From Actinomycetospora lemnae (GTDB lineage: Bacteria > Actinomycetota > Actinomycetes > Mycobacteriales > Pseudonocardiaceae), in assembly GCF_028737315.1 (NCBI RefSeq), contig NZ_JAQZAO010000003.1, positions 186,001-250,000 on the forward strand: a stretch of 64,000 bases of DNA, given 5' to 3'. Below the pieces are notes generated by a model. It worked only from the letters and a program-made list of their open reading frames with translations, made no database searches and was not told the origin of the DNA. The translations under genes and the position numbers were made by a program. Shown here piece by piece: positions 1 through 8,415 of the stretch (positions within the stretch are counted from its first letter, which is position 1; the number at the start of each line of letters is the position of its first letter).

Positions 1-1945
1 GGCCGTCGCCGCGCCCGCCCACACCGGGTACGCGCGGCTGGACGTCGCGCCGAACACCCCGGTCACGCGCTGGGCGTCCGACTCGCTCGGCCGGCTCATC
101 AGCTCGCTGCCCCCCGCGGCCGGGTCCGGGGCACCCGCCGCCGACCCCGCCGGCGCGCCCGCGTCCACCGGCGCCGCGCCGACGGGCACGCCGGGGGCGG
201 CCACCCCGGCGCCGGGAGGGTCCGCGGGGGCGACCACCACGACCGGCCCGCCCGGTGCCGGCACCGTGGCACCGGGGACGACGGCGCCCGGTGGTGACGA
301 CACCGGCGAGCCGGGTGGCACCGGAACGGGCCCGCCGACGACGGCACCCGAGACGACGGCACCCGAGACGACGGCACCCGAGACGACGGCGCCCGAGACG
401 ACGGCGCCCGAGACGACGGAGCCCGAGACGACGGCGCCCGAGACGACGGCGCCCGAGACGACGGCGCCGGAGAGGACCGTGCCCGACGGGTCCGGGCAGC
501 CGGGGTCGGGTCCCGGGGCCACGCAGCCGCCCGCGGGCGGTGACCCCTACCCCGACGACCTCTACCCCGACACGGGCGACGACGGCGCCGTGTCCCCGCC
601 GCGTCCGACCACGCCGCCGGACGAGGACGACGCGGCGGGCCGCGGAGGAACGGGCGCCGGGTCCGGTGGCTCGGGTTCCGGCGGCTCGGGCGCGGCGGAC
701 GACGGCTCCGCCTCCCCGCCGCGGTCCACGACGCCGCCCGACGAGGGCGGGGCCGCCGGCCGTGGTGGGACGGGCGGCACCGGGTCCGGGGGCTCGGGCG
801 GGAGCAGTGGCACCGGTGGCGGCGGCGGGAGCAGTGGCACCGGTGGCGGCGGCGGGAGCGCCGCGGCGGAGGACGGCACGGGGTCCCAGCCGCGATCGAC
901 GACGCCGCCGGACGAGGGCTCGTCGAACGGTGGCGGCGGCAGCTCAGACCGCACGACGCGGCCCAGCACGACCACGGGGGCCCCGTCGGGCGGGGCCGGG
1001 GGCTCCGGCAGCGCGAGTGACGGAGGGACCGGCCGCGCGAGCGACGGCGGCAGCGGCGGCAACAGCACGGACGGGGACGAGGACGCCGACGCCGGGAGCA
1101 GCACCGGCACCGGCTCGGAAGGCGGGGACACCGGCGCGCTGTGGGCGCTGACGTCCGGGCTCGCCGGGTTCCGCGAGTCCAACGGCGGCAACGTCGAGGG
1201 CGGCGGGCTGGACCCGGAGGAGGTCGAGAGTCCCAACGTGCCGGGCCGGCAGGTGGTCAAGCTCGAGGTGCCCGACGGCGCGAAGCGGTCCGAGGTGCGC
1301 CCGGAGGAGGCGCAGGACATCCGCGCCGGCCAGCACCTGTTCTTCGGCTACAGCGCCTTCCTGCCGCCGGACTTCCCGGTGGACACGCCGGACTGGCAGG
1401 TCGTGTGGCAGCTGCACGACGGCGGCACCAACACCTCGCCCCCGGTGGCGCTGGAGATCGTCGAGGGCCGGCTGTGGCTGGCCAACGTCGGCGACCGGGT
1501 CCGCGACCTGGGTCCCGTGCAGGCCGGCCGCAACCTCGCCGTGCAGCTGGACATCGAGTTCGAGGTCGGCGGCGGGTCGGTGTCGGTCCACCGCGACGGG
1601 CAGCAGGTCCTCCAGGACTTCCGCCCCCCGCGCGGCACGATGATCGACTCCTTCGACTACCTGAAGACGGGCATCTACCGCGACGCGGACGGTGACGCCC
1701 AGCCCGCGACGCTGTTCCTCAACGACCTCAAGATCGGCGAGAGCCTCGCGTCGGTGTCGGACCTGGCGGGCGCCGAGCAGGGCGGCGCCTCCGACGGCCC
1801 CGGCGGAGCGGGCACCCTCGGCGACGGCGCCTCGGGCGACGGCGGGACCGACGCGTCGAACACCGGGGCGGGGACGGGCACGAGCACGAGCTCGCGCAAC
1901 CGCTCTCCGCGCGAGCTCGCCCTCACGCGGGCCGGTTCGGGGTAG
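1..1945 (+). CDS. Heparin lyase I-like modular protein (5' truncated by window edge)
   Basis: The frame is open from the left edge, so the true start lies outside the window. The visible part begins with about 40 ordinary residues, then a Thr/Pro/Ala-rich stretch with TTAPE repeats (335-484), then long Gly/Ser-rich linkers in which an SPPRSTTPPDEG-like block recurs three times. The C-terminal ~210 residues (about 1138-1760) form a compact domain with WQVVWQLHDGG and YLKTGIYR, which resemble the QWH and LKxGIYR signatures of the polysaccharide lyase/heparin lyase I family (jelly-roll fold). A final Gly/Ser/Thr-rich tail follows. I infer an exported, surface-tethered or secreted polysaccharide-binding or -cleaving protein. 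No signal peptide can be judged because the N-terminus is missing. Substrate is unknown. Confidence 0.72.
   Translation, partial: AVAAPAHTGYARLDVAPNTPVTRWASDSLGRLISSLPPAAGSGAPAADPAGAPASTGAAPTGTPGAATPAPGGSAGATTTTGPPGAGTVAPGTTAPGGDDTGEPGGTGTGPPTTAPETTAPETTAPETTAPETTAPETTEPETTAPETTAPETTAPERTVPDGSGQPGSGPGATQPPAGGDPYPDDLYPDTGDDGAVSPPRPTTPPDEDDAAGRGGTGAGSGGSGSGGSGAADDGSASPPRSTTPPDEGGAAGRGGTGGTGSGGSGGSSGTGGGGGSSGTGGGGGSAAAEDGTGSQPRSTTPPDEGSSNGGGGSSDRTTRPSTTTGAPSGGAGGSGSASDGGTGRASDGGSGGNSTDGDEDADAGSSTGTGSEGGDTGALWALTSGLAGFRESNGGNVEGGGLDPEEVESPNVPGRQVVKLEVPDGAKRSEVRPEEAQDIRAGQHLFFGYSAFLPPDFPVDTPDWQVVWQLHDGGTNTSPPVALEIVEGRLWLANVGDRVRDLGPVQAGRNLAVQLDIEFEVGGGSVSVHRDGQQVLQDFRPPRGTMIDSFDYLKTGIYRDADGDAQPATLFLNDLKIGESLASVSDLAGAEQGGASDGPGGAGTLGDGASGDGGTDASNTGAGTGTSTSSRNRSPRELALTRAGSG
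335..484 (+). repeat. 15-bp tandem repeat encoding TTAPE units
   Basis: About nine to ten head-to-tail copies of a 15-bp unit (consensus GAGACGACGGCGCCC) lie in frame with the lyase-like gene and encode (TTAPE)n. Copies differ mainly at the A/G of the GCA/GCG Ala codon; one unit encodes TTEPE and the last diverges. In-frame units allow length variation without frameshift. Such Thr/Pro repeats usually form extended wall-spanning stalks and are possible O-glycosylation sites. Confidence 0.9.
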
Positions 1946-1946
1946 T

Positions 1947-1961
1947 CCGGACGCTGTCCGG
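1947..1961 (+). terminator. Short hairpin after lyase-like gene
   Basis: CCGGAC-GCT-GTCCGG forms a perfect 6-bp stem one base after the stop codon of the lyase-like gene. There is no T-tract, as is common for actinobacterial terminators, so its role is inferred from position only. Confidence 0.35.
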
Positions 1962-2034
1962 GGTGTGCCGAGCGCGCACCCTGGGCATCAAACCGTGGTC
2001 CGATGCGCGCCGATCCTCGGGAGTGGACCGACAC

Positions 2035-3696
2035 ATGAGGGCCAGCGACCTGTTCCTGCGTTGTCTCGAGGCGGAGGGCGTCGAGTACGTCTTCGGTGTC
2101 CCCGGCGAGGAGAACGCCGATCTCCTGATGTCGATGCGCGAGTCGTCGGTGCGCTTCGTGCCCACGCACCACGAGTCGGGCGGGGCCTTCATGGCCGACG
2201 TCTACGGGCGGCTCACCGGGCAGGCGGGGGTCTGCCTGTCGACGCTGGGCCCCGGCGCGGCGAACCTCGTCACCGGCGTGGCGAACGCGAACATGGACAA
2301 CTCGCCGGTCGTGGCGATCACCGGGCAGGGCGCCACCACGCGCCTGCACAAGGAATCGCACCAGGCGATGAACGTGAACGAGATGTTCGCCCCGCTGACG
2401 AAGTGGACGACGTCGCTGCGGGACGAGAGCACGATCCCCGAGGTCGTGCGCAAGGCGTTCAAGCTCGCCGTCGCCGAGAAGCCGGGCGCGACGCACGTCG
2501 AGCTGCCCGAGGACATCGCCAAGCACGAGGTCGAGTCCGCGCCGATCGTGCCGCCGGAGAAGGTCCGCCGGCCCGTGCCCGACGAGAAGTCGATCAGCGC
2601 CGCGCTGGACCTGATCGCCCGGGCCGAGCGCCCGGTGCTGCTGGTCGGCCAGGGCTGCGTGCGGACGCGGGTCAGCCGCCAGCTCCAGCGCTTCGTCGAG
2701 GCCACCGGCATCTACGCCGGCATGACGTTCATGGGCAAGGGCGCGCTGTCCGACCGCCACGAGCGCAGCCTCTACGCCGTCGGGCTGGGGTCGCGCGACT
2801 ACGTCACCGAGGTGTTCGAGGCCGCCGACCTGGTCATCGCCGTCGGCTACGACATGGTCGAGTGGCCCCCGGCCCGCTGGAACATCGGCCGGACCAAGCG
2901 CCTGCTGCACATCGACTTCGACCCCGCCGAGGTCGACATGTCCTACCGGCCGACCGTCGAGATCGTCGGCGACGTGGCCGCCACCCTCTGGGCGATCAAC
3001 GAGGGCCTCACCGAGGCACACCACTTCCCCGACTTCGAGGGCCACGCGCGCGCACGCCGCAACCTCACCGAGGAGATCCAGGAGGCCGGCGCGTCCGCCG
3101 AGCGCGAGACCGGCGACTTCCCGATGAAGCCGCAGCGCATCCTCGCCGACCTGCGCGCCGAGATGGGCGACGAGGACATCCTCATCAGCGACGTCGGGGC
3201 CCACAAGATGTGGATCGCGCGCCACTACCCGACCTACGCGCCGAACACCTGCATCATCTCCAACGGGTTCTGCTCGATGGGCATCGCGGTGCCCGGCGGC
3301 GTGTCGGCCTCCCTGGTCGCCGGCGACCGGCGGGTCGTGACGATCTCCGGCGACGGCGGTTTCCTCATGCACGGCGCCGAGCTCGCGACGGCCACCCGCC
3401 TCGGCGTCGCGCCGGTGAACCTGGTGTGGGAGGACAACGACTACGGCCTGATCTCCTGGAAGCAGGAGGTCGAGTTCGGCCGTCACTTCGGCACCGAGTT
3501 CAAGTCGCCCGACCTGGTCAAGATCTCCGAGGGTCTCGGCTGCCACGCGCGGCGGCTCGGCGCCGCCGACGAGCTGCGGCCCGCCCTCAAGGAGGCGTTC
3601 GACCAGCGCGACAAGCCCTCGGTCATCGTCGTCCCCGTCGACTACAGCGAGAACGTCAAGCTCACCAAGCGCCTGGGGCAGCTCATCGCACGGTGA
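2035..3696 (+). CDS. Acetolactate synthase-like ThDP-dependent enzyme
   Basis: The 553-residue product has the three-domain ThDP-enzyme layout: N-terminal PYR domain with the activating Glu47 in HHESGG, a central domain, and a C-terminal PP domain with GDGGF (about residue 439) followed by EDNDYG, the Mg-ThDP motif. The closest family is the AlsS/IlvB acetolactate synthase group, which condenses two pyruvates to acetolactate. The ATG at 2035 has GGGAG about 11 nt upstream; an in-frame GTG at 2023 is an alternative. No ilvN small subunit or ilvC is nearby, so a stand-alone catabolic AlsS-type or another 2-oxoacid carboligase role is as likely as branched-chain amino acid synthesis. Confidence 0.85.
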   Translation: MRASDLFLRCLEAEGVEYVFGVPGEENADLLMSMRESSVRFVPTHHESGGAFMADVYGRLTGQAGVCLSTLGPGAANLVTGVANANMDNSPVVAITGQGATTRLHKESHQAMNVNEMFAPLTKWTTSLRDESTIPEVVRKAFKLAVAEKPGATHVELPEDIAKHEVESAPIVPPEKVRRPVPDEKSISAALDLIARAERPVLLVGQGCVRTRVSRQLQRFVEATGIYAGMTFMGKGALSDRHERSLYAVGLGSRDYVTEVFEAADLVIAVGYDMVEWPPARWNIGRTKRLLHIDFDPAEVDMSYRPTVEIVGDVAATLWAINEGLTEAHHFPDFEGHARARRNLTEEIQEAGASAERETGDFPMKPQRILADLRAEMGDEDILISDVGAHKMWIARHYPTYAPNTCIISNGFCSMGIAVPGGVSASLVAGDRRVVTISGDGGFLMHGAELATATRLGVAPVNLVWEDNDYGLISWKQEVEFGRHFGTEFKSPDLVKISEGLGCHARRLGAADELRPALKEAFDQRDKPSVIVVPVDYSENVKLTKRLGQLIAR

Positions 3697-3710
3697 CGGA
3701 CCGGTCACCG
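3691..3710 (+). terminator. Hairpin at end of acetolactate synthase-like gene
   Basis: CGGTGAC and GTCACCG form a perfect 7-bp stem with a 6-nt loop spanning the stop codon. It sits exactly where a terminator is expected, before the next gene 80 bp downstream. No T-run follows. Confidence 0.4.
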
Positions 3711-3790
3711 GGGGAGACGGGGCCGACCTGGTCGCCGGCCGTCGCGCGGGATCACGGATAATCCGCAGGTTCCGTGTTCCCGCACAGTCG

Positions 3791-4564
3791 GTGAAGGTGC
3801 ACCTCGACATGACCCTCGACAGCACGTCGGGCTCCGGCGCGATCGACGGGCGCCTCGCCCAGGCGTTCGTGGCGCTCGCCGACGCCCTGTTCGCCGTCCC
3901 CGCCGAGACGGGGGTCGTCGGGATCGTCGAGCGGGTCGTGGACGCCGCGCGGGCGATCGTGCCCGGCGCCGACGTGGTGTCGGTCGTGCTGCGCAACCCG
4001 GACGGGCGGCTCGACACCGTCGCGGCCAGCCACGACGTCGCGTACAAGGCCGACGCGCTGCAGGACGAGGTGGGCGAGGGCCCGAGCCACACCGCCATGC
4101 ACAGCACCGGCGTCGGCGCCTCGATGGCGCACATGGCGAGCCCCGACGCGCCGTGGCCGACGTTCGGCAGGCAGGCGGCGGAGGGCCTCGGGCTCGGCGC
4201 GGTGCTGTCCACCGGCATGTTCCCGGGTGGTGAGCCGCCCCGCTTCGGCGCGCTGAACTTCTACTCCTGGACCAGCGACGGCCTCGACGCCGCCGACCGC
4301 GACCACGCCCTCGTGCTCGCCGCCCACGCCGCGACGGCGATCGCCGCGGTGCAGGCCCGGACGGCCGCGGAGCTGCGGGAGTCGCAGCTGCGCGAGGCCC
4401 TCCAGAGCCGCGACGTCATCGGTCAGGCCAAGGGCGTGCTCATGGAGCGCCGTGGGCTGACCTCCGACCAGGCCTTCGACCTGCTCCGGCGGACCTCGCA
4501 GGACCTCAACGTCAAGCTCCGCGAGGTCGCCGAGACGCTCGTGACCCGCCGCGAGGAGCTCTAG
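3791..4564 (+). CDS. GAF and ANTAR domain regulator
   Basis: The 257-residue protein has a GAF-like sensory domain (about residues 30-190) and a C-terminal ANTAR domain (about 195-250) with the typical SRDVIGQAKGVLMERRGLT...AFDLLRRTSQDLNVKLREVAE pattern. ANTAR domains bind RNA hairpins with hexanucleotide loops and act in antitermination or translational control. The GTG at 3791 is used here; ATG at 3809 is an alternative. A perfect palindrome CGGAT-A-ATCCG (3755-3765) lies upstream and may be part of the promoter. A second paralogue lies at 22969. The stop codon is shared head-on with the P450 gene in the tetranucleotide CTAG at 4561-4564. Confidence 0.88.
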   Translation: MKVHLDMTLDSTSGSGAIDGRLAQAFVALADALFAVPAETGVVGIVERVVDAARAIVPGADVVSVVLRNPDGRLDTVAASHDVAYKADALQDEVGEGPSHTAMHSTGVGASMAHMASPDAPWPTFGRQAAEGLGLGAVLSTGMFPGGEPPRFGALNFYSWTSDGLDAADRDHALVLAAHAATAIAAVQARTAAELRESQLREALQSRDVIGQAKGVLMERRGLTSDQAFDLLRRTSQDLNVKLREVAETLVTRREEL

Positions 4565-5823
4565 CCGGCCTCGGGGGCGAGGCGCACCGGCAGCTCGTCC
4601 AGGCCCCCGGTGAGGCGCTCGGTGTGCAGCGTCAGCGAGGTCGGGTCGACGGCCAGGCGCAGCTCGGGCAGGCGGGTGAACAGCGTCGTCAGGCCGACGC
4701 GCAGCTCGGTGCGGGCGAGGCTCGCCCCGATGCAGAAGTGCGGCCCGTGCCCGAACGACAGGTGCGGGTTCGGCGAGCGATCGGGGTCGAAGGCGCCGGC
4801 GGCGTCGAAGGCGTGCTCGTCGCGGTTGGCCGCGCTGGTGACGATGACGACGCCGTCGCCGCGCGCGATCGTGACCTGCTCGTCCCCCTCGCCGACCGTC
4901 ACGTCCTCGTGGGCGTAGCGCAGCAGCCCCATCCCGCCGGGCTCGGCGAGGCGCAGGACCTCCTCGACGATCGCGTCGACCGAGCCGGCCGGGTCGCCGA
5001 CGAGCCGGTCGCGCACGACCGGGTTGACCAGCAGCAGGACCACGCCCAGCGAGAGCCGGTTGACCGTCGTCTCGTGCCCGGCGAACAGCAGGCCGGCGGT
5101 CAGCTCGGCGACCCGGGTGTCGGTGAGGCGCGGGTCGTGCGCCTGGGCGGCGACGAGGTCGGAGATGACGTCCTCGCCGGGCTCGGCGCGCTTGGCCTCG
5201 GCGAGCCCGGCGGTGTAGCGCTCGAACTCGGCGCGCGCGACGGCCGGGTCGTCGCCGGTCAGCGTGGCCATCCGCTCCGAGAGGCCCTTGAAGTAGGCAC
5301 GGTCCTCGACGGGCACGCCGAGCAGCTCGCAGATGACGAAGATCGGCAACGGCACGGAGAACCCGGCGTGCAGGTCGACGACGTCCGACCCCGCCGCCAG
5401 CAGGTCGTCGACGAGGCCGTCCGCGAGCTCGGCGACCCGGTCGTGCAGCCGGCGCATCCGCTTCGCCGAGAACGCGGGCGTGAGGAGGCGCCGCATGCTC
5501 GTGTGGTCGTCGTCCTCGTGCTCGTGGTCGCCGGTGGGCCCGGCCATCACGCCGGCGTCGGAGACGCGCGCGGCCTGCTCGGGCTGCGGGTGGGAGCGCC
5601 CGAGGCGACGGTCGGCGAAGAGGGCCTTGGCCTCCTCGTAGCGCGACACGAGCCACACGGCGTCACCGGCGGGCGTGCGCACCCGCGTGATCGGGCCCGC
5701 GGCGCGCAGGCGCTCGTAGAGCGGGGAGATCGTCAGCGCGTCCTCGCGCGGGAACGGCAGCTGCGGCAGGTCCGGGGCGTCGTCGTGCGCGGTCGAGGTG
5801 GTGATGGTGGTCCCGTTGGTCAT
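4561..5823 (-). CDS. Cytochrome P450
   Basis: The 420-residue soluble bacterial P450 shows the I-helix oxygen-activation motif AGHETT, the K-helix ExxR (EEVLR) and the heme-binding loop FGHGPHFCIG with Cys364 as the axial thiolate. It would need separate ferredoxin and reductase partners, none of which is in the window. The start ATG (5821-5823) overlaps the stop of the upstream PadR gene by 4 nt (ATGA), so the two are co-translated and the regulator probably controls its own P450. Substrate cannot be read from sequence. Confidence 0.93.
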   Translation of the reverse strand: MTNGTTITTSTAHDDAPDLPQLPFPREDALTISPLYERLRAAGPITRVRTPAGDAVWLVSRYEEAKALFADRRLGRSHPQPEQAARVSDAGVMAGPTGDHEHEDDDHTSMRRLLTPAFSAKRMRRLHDRVAELADGLVDDLLAAGSDVVDLHAGFSVPLPIFVICELLGVPVEDRAYFKGLSERMATLTGDDPAVARAEFERYTAGLAEAKRAEPGEDVISDLVAAQAHDPRLTDTRVAELTAGLLFAGHETTVNRLSLGVVLLLVNPVVRDRLVGDPAGSVDAIVEEVLRLAEPGGMGLLRYAHEDVTVGEGDEQVTIARGDGVVIVTSAANRDEHAFDAAGAFDPDRSPNPHLSFGHGPHFCIGASLARTELRVGLTTLFTRLPELRLAVDPTSLTLHTERLTGGLDELPVRLAPEAG

Positions 5824-6413
5824 CGCTGCCTCTCCTCGGTGCGGACGTCGGTGGTGGTCGGGTCGTCGGCGCGGAGCGCGAGCCGGTCCAGCCAGCCCTG
5901 CTCCTCGCGGATGCGGCGCAGGACCTCGTCGAGGACGAGCGCGGCCCAGGGGTCGTCGGTGGCGTCGGGGTCGTCGGCGGCGTCGGGGTCGTCGGCGGAC
6001 GCGGGCGCGGCGGCCTCGGCCAGGCCCGCGAGGCGCGCCCGGCGCTCCGCGAGCACCCGGCCCCGCGCGTCGAGGACGGCCCGACGCTCGGCGGGGGTGA
6101 GCCGCCCGAACCCCGCGAGGCGGGCGAGGAACTCGGCCTCGTCGCCCGCGAGCTCGTCGGGGAGGTCGGCGAGCTGGTCGTGCAGCAGCTCCCGCCCGAC
6201 GTCGGTCAGCGTGTAGACGTGCCGGGGCGGGCGGCCCTCCTGCGGCTCGAGCGTGCGGGTGACGGCGCCGGCCTCCCCGAAGCGCTTCAGCGCCGGGTAG
6301 AGCGAGTTGTTGTGCAGCTTGATGCCGGTCGCCGCCTCGATGCGCCGGCGCAGCTCGTAGCCGTGCGCCGGCCGTCGCGCCAGCTGACCCAGGAGCAGCA
6401 CGTCCACCCACAC
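5820..6413 (-). CDS. PadR family transcriptional regulator
   Basis: The 197-residue protein has an N-terminal PadR winged helix (LLGQLARRPAHGYELRRRIE, then NNSLYPALKRFGEAG and the wing RPPRHVYTLTDVG) and a C-terminal helical region with a low-complexity ADDPDA stretch. PadR proteins are usually repressors relieved by small aromatic or toxic ligands. The GTG at 6413 lies only one base from a strong palindrome (6415-6431), leaving no room for a ribosome-binding site, so the mRNA may be leaderless or the true start may be the GTG at 6407. It is the first gene of a two-gene unit with the P450. Confidence 0.85.
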   Translation of the reverse strand: MWVDVLLLGQLARRPAHGYELRRRIEAATGIKLHNNSLYPALKRFGEAGAVTRTLEPQEGRPPRHVYTLTDVGRELLHDQLADLPDELAGDEAEFLARLAGFGRLTPAERRAVLDARGRVLAERRARLAGLAEAAAPASADDPDAADDPDATDDPWAALVLDEVLRRIREEQGWLDRLALRADDPTTTDVRTEERQR

Positions 6414-6414
6414 G

Positions 6415-6431
6415 TAGGTCAGCGTGACCTA
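6415..6431. promoter_or_regulatory. Palindromic operator next to PadR gene start
   Basis: TAGGTCA-GCG-TGACCTA is a perfect inverted repeat with 7-bp arms. Extra half-sites (AGGTA at 6431, TGACC at 6441) follow in the PadR-SDR intergenic region. Position directly at the PadR start makes autoregulation the simplest explanation; the divergent SDR gene could be controlled from the same site. Confidence 0.55.
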
Positions 6432-6475
6432 GGTACCGCTGACCCGCCACTCGACGTGAGCTGCTCGACACCACG

Positions 6476-6527
6476 GGTGAGGCCGGCAGACGCGGGTATC
6501 CGCGAACGGTCAAGTCTTCAACCGTTC
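6476..6527 (+). promoter_or_regulatory. Candidate SDR promoter and inverted repeat
   Basis: GGTG (6476), 14 nt, then GGGTAT (6494-6499) resembles stress-sigma (SigB/SigF-like) promoters. Downstream, GAACGGT (6504-6510) and ACCGTTC (6521-6527) form a perfect 7-bp inverted repeat with a 10-nt spacer, ending just before the ribosome-binding site. It could be a repressor operator over the start point or a leader hairpin. The inverted repeat is clear; the promoter call is weak. Confidence 0.4.
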
Positions 6528-6539
6528 CGAGGAGGACTC

Positions 6540-7325
6540 GTGGCCGAGGGCCGCTCCACCGGCAGGTTCACCGGCTCCGTCGTGATCGTCACCGGCGGCG
6601 GGTCGGGCATCGGCGCCGCCACCGCCCACCGCTTCGGCGCCGAGGGCGCGACGGTGGTCATCACCGGGCGCACGCAGGAGAAGCTCGACAAGGTCGCCGC
6701 CGACGCGCCGGCGGGCTCGACGATCCTCACCCGCGTCGCCGACACGTCCGACGAGCAGGCGGTGACGTCGCTGGTCGAGGACGTCGTCGGCGAGCACGGG
6801 CGGCTCGACACGCTGGTCAACAACGCGGCGATCGCCGAGCCGGGCACCGTCGCCGACCTCGACAGCGACGCCTGGCGCCGCGTCATGGCCACCGACGTCG
6901 ACGGCGTCTTCTACGCCTCGAAGACTGCGCTGCCCCACCTGCGGGCCGGCGGCGGCAGCATCGTCAACGTCGGCTCGGTGTCGGGCCTCGGCGGCGACTG
7001 GGGCATGGCCGCCTACAACGCCGCCAAGGGCGCGGTCACCAACCTGACCAACGCCATGGCGCTCGACCACGCGAGCGAGGGCGTGCGCGTCAACGCCGTG
7101 CACCCGAGCCTGACCGCGACCGACATGTCGGCGGGCATCCGCTCCGACGACGAGACGATGACCGCGTTCCGCCGGCGCATCCCGATGGGGCGCCCGGCCG
7201 AGCCCGCCGAGGTCGCCGACGTCATCGCGTTCCTGGCGAGCCACGACGCGCGGTTCGTCAACGGCGCGCACATCCCCGTCGACGGCGGCCTGGGCGCCTC
7301 GAACGGCCAGCCGAACATGGGCTGA
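6540..7325 (+). CDS. SDR family oxidoreductase
   Basis: The 261-residue classical short-chain dehydrogenase/reductase has the nucleotide motif TGGGSGIG (residues 18-25), NNAA (94-97), catalytic Ser146, Tyr159 and Lys163 (YNAAK), and the C-terminal VDGG motif. The GTG start at 6540 is preceded by GAGGAGG at good spacing. It is divergent from the PadR-P450 pair across a 126-bp regulatory region. The substrate alcohol or ketone is not predictable; proximity to a P450 suggests a shared small-molecule pathway, but that is inference. Confidence 0.92.
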   Translation: MAEGRSTGRFTGSVVIVTGGGSGIGAATAHRFGAEGATVVITGRTQEKLDKVAADAPAGSTILTRVADTSDEQAVTSLVEDVVGEHGRLDTLVNNAAIAEPGTVADLDSDAWRRVMATDVDGVFYASKTALPHLRAGGGSIVNVGSVSGLGGDWGMAAYNAAKGAVTNLTNAMALDHASEGVRVNAVHPSLTATDMSAGIRSDDETMTAFRRRIPMGRPAEPAEVADVIAFLASHDARFVNGAHIPVDGGLGASNGQPNMG

Positions 7326-7406
7326 TCACCGCGGAGTTCGCGCGCACAGAAGCCGCGAACGTCCAGCCGAGCACGCCGACAGGGTTCGCTGCGGGACCGC
7401 GCGCGC

Positions 7407-7817
7407 TCAGGCGTCGAGGAGCGTGCGCCACACGCGGCCGGCGCCGCGACCCTGCAGCGCGGTGTGCACCGTGACGGGCGCGGCCCGGTCGGAGCCCGCG
7501 TCGGCGCGGGAGCCCGCGTCGAGCAGGCGCGAGGCGGGGAACGCGGCGCCCTTGGGGCGGCTCAGCGTCACCCGGTGGCGCCGCCCGCCGACCGTCACCC
7601 GCAGCCCGCCCGAGCCCTGGTACCAGGGGAAGGCGAGGCGCTCGACCGCGCCGAGCGGGGCGTCGAACACCACCCCCTCCGCGGTCACCAGCCGCAGCCG
7701 CCCCGCGTAGAGGCTCAGCACGCCGGGCTCGTTGGTGAGCCCGCGCAGGAGCCAGGCCGGCGTCGCGTACGACGGCGCGAGATGGGTGGGGCTGGCGGGC
7801 GTGAGCGGTGTGGCCAC
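7407..7817 (-). CDS. Conserved hypothetical protein, PH/GRAM-like
   Basis: This 136-residue protein is not assigned to a named family. The segment around LLRGLTNEPGVLSLYAGRLRLVTAEGVVFDAPL and the following beta-rich stretch look like a small PH/GRAM-type beta barrel. The GTG at 7817 has GAGG upstream and is preferred to a longer low-complexity N-terminal extension. It lies downstream of a universal stress protein gene in the same direction. No membrane segment or signal peptide is visible. Confidence 0.6.
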   Translation of the reverse strand: MATPLTPASPTHLAPSYATPAWLLRGLTNEPGVLSLYAGRLRLVTAEGVVFDAPLGAVERLAFPWYQGSGGLRVTVGGRRHRVTLSRPKGAAFPASRLLDAGSRADAGSDRAAPVTVHTALQGRGAGRVWRTLLDA

Positions 7818-7935
7818 GGCGACCTCGAGGGCGGGCAGGGACAAGTGACCCGCCTCACTGTAGGTGCCCTGCGTGATCGTTCGCTGGTGCGTCCGGGTGA
7901 TTCGCTGGGCCGTTCCATCCCGTCGTCGCGTCCCG

Positions 7936-8379
7936 TCACGGCACGACGGTGACCGGCCACTTCCCCGCACGCACCAGCCGACCGGCCAGCGAGCCGACGA
8001 TCCGGTGACCGGCGCTGGTCGAGGCGCCGACGACCACCAGGTCGACGCGGCGCTCGTCGGCCAGTCGGACGATCTCGGCGTAGGGGTCGCCCTGGACGCG
8101 GATGAGCTCGCCGGTGAGCGCGAGGTCCTCGAGGTAGCGCTTGGCCTCGTCCTGCACCTCGGCGGCGAGCTGCTCCGCGGTGTCGGAGAGCACCGCCAGC
8201 GCGCCGGGCGCCATCGCGGCGAGCGACGAGGTCGTCGCCACCGTCACCACCAGCAGGTGGGCGTGCTGCCGGCGCGCCAGGCCCGCGGCGTAGGCGCCGG
8301 CGCGCAGCGACGTGATCGACCCGTCGACCCCGACCAGGATGGTGCCGGGGCCGTCGGTCCCGAGCTCGAAGCCCGTCAT
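7936..8379 (-). CDS. Universal stress protein (UspA family)
   Basis: The 147-residue single Usp domain begins with ILVGVDGS and ends with the nucleotide-binding region VVVGASTSAGHRIVGSLAGRLVR...PVTVVP, close to the G2xG9xGS ATP-binding signature. Such proteins bind ATP or cAMP and accumulate in stasis or hypoxia in actinobacteria. It is a monocistronic-looking gene on the minus strand between the PH-like and Dabb genes. Confidence 0.88.
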   Translation of the reverse strand: MTGFELGTDGPGTILVGVDGSITSLRAGAYAAGLARRQHAHLLVVTVATTSSLAAMAPGALAVLSDTAEQLAAEVQDEAKRYLEDLALTGELIRVQGDPYAEIVRLADERRVDLVVVGASTSAGHRIVGSLAGRLVRAGKWPVTVVP

Positions 8380-8415
8380 GCCCCGATCATGCCCCGGATC
8401 CGGCGGGGCCGATCG

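Noticed and set aside
1675..4218. An 847-codon minus-strand frame across the acetolactate synthase-like gene
   Set aside because: Antisense shadow: no recognisable domain, while the plus strand encodes complete ThDP and GAF motifs.
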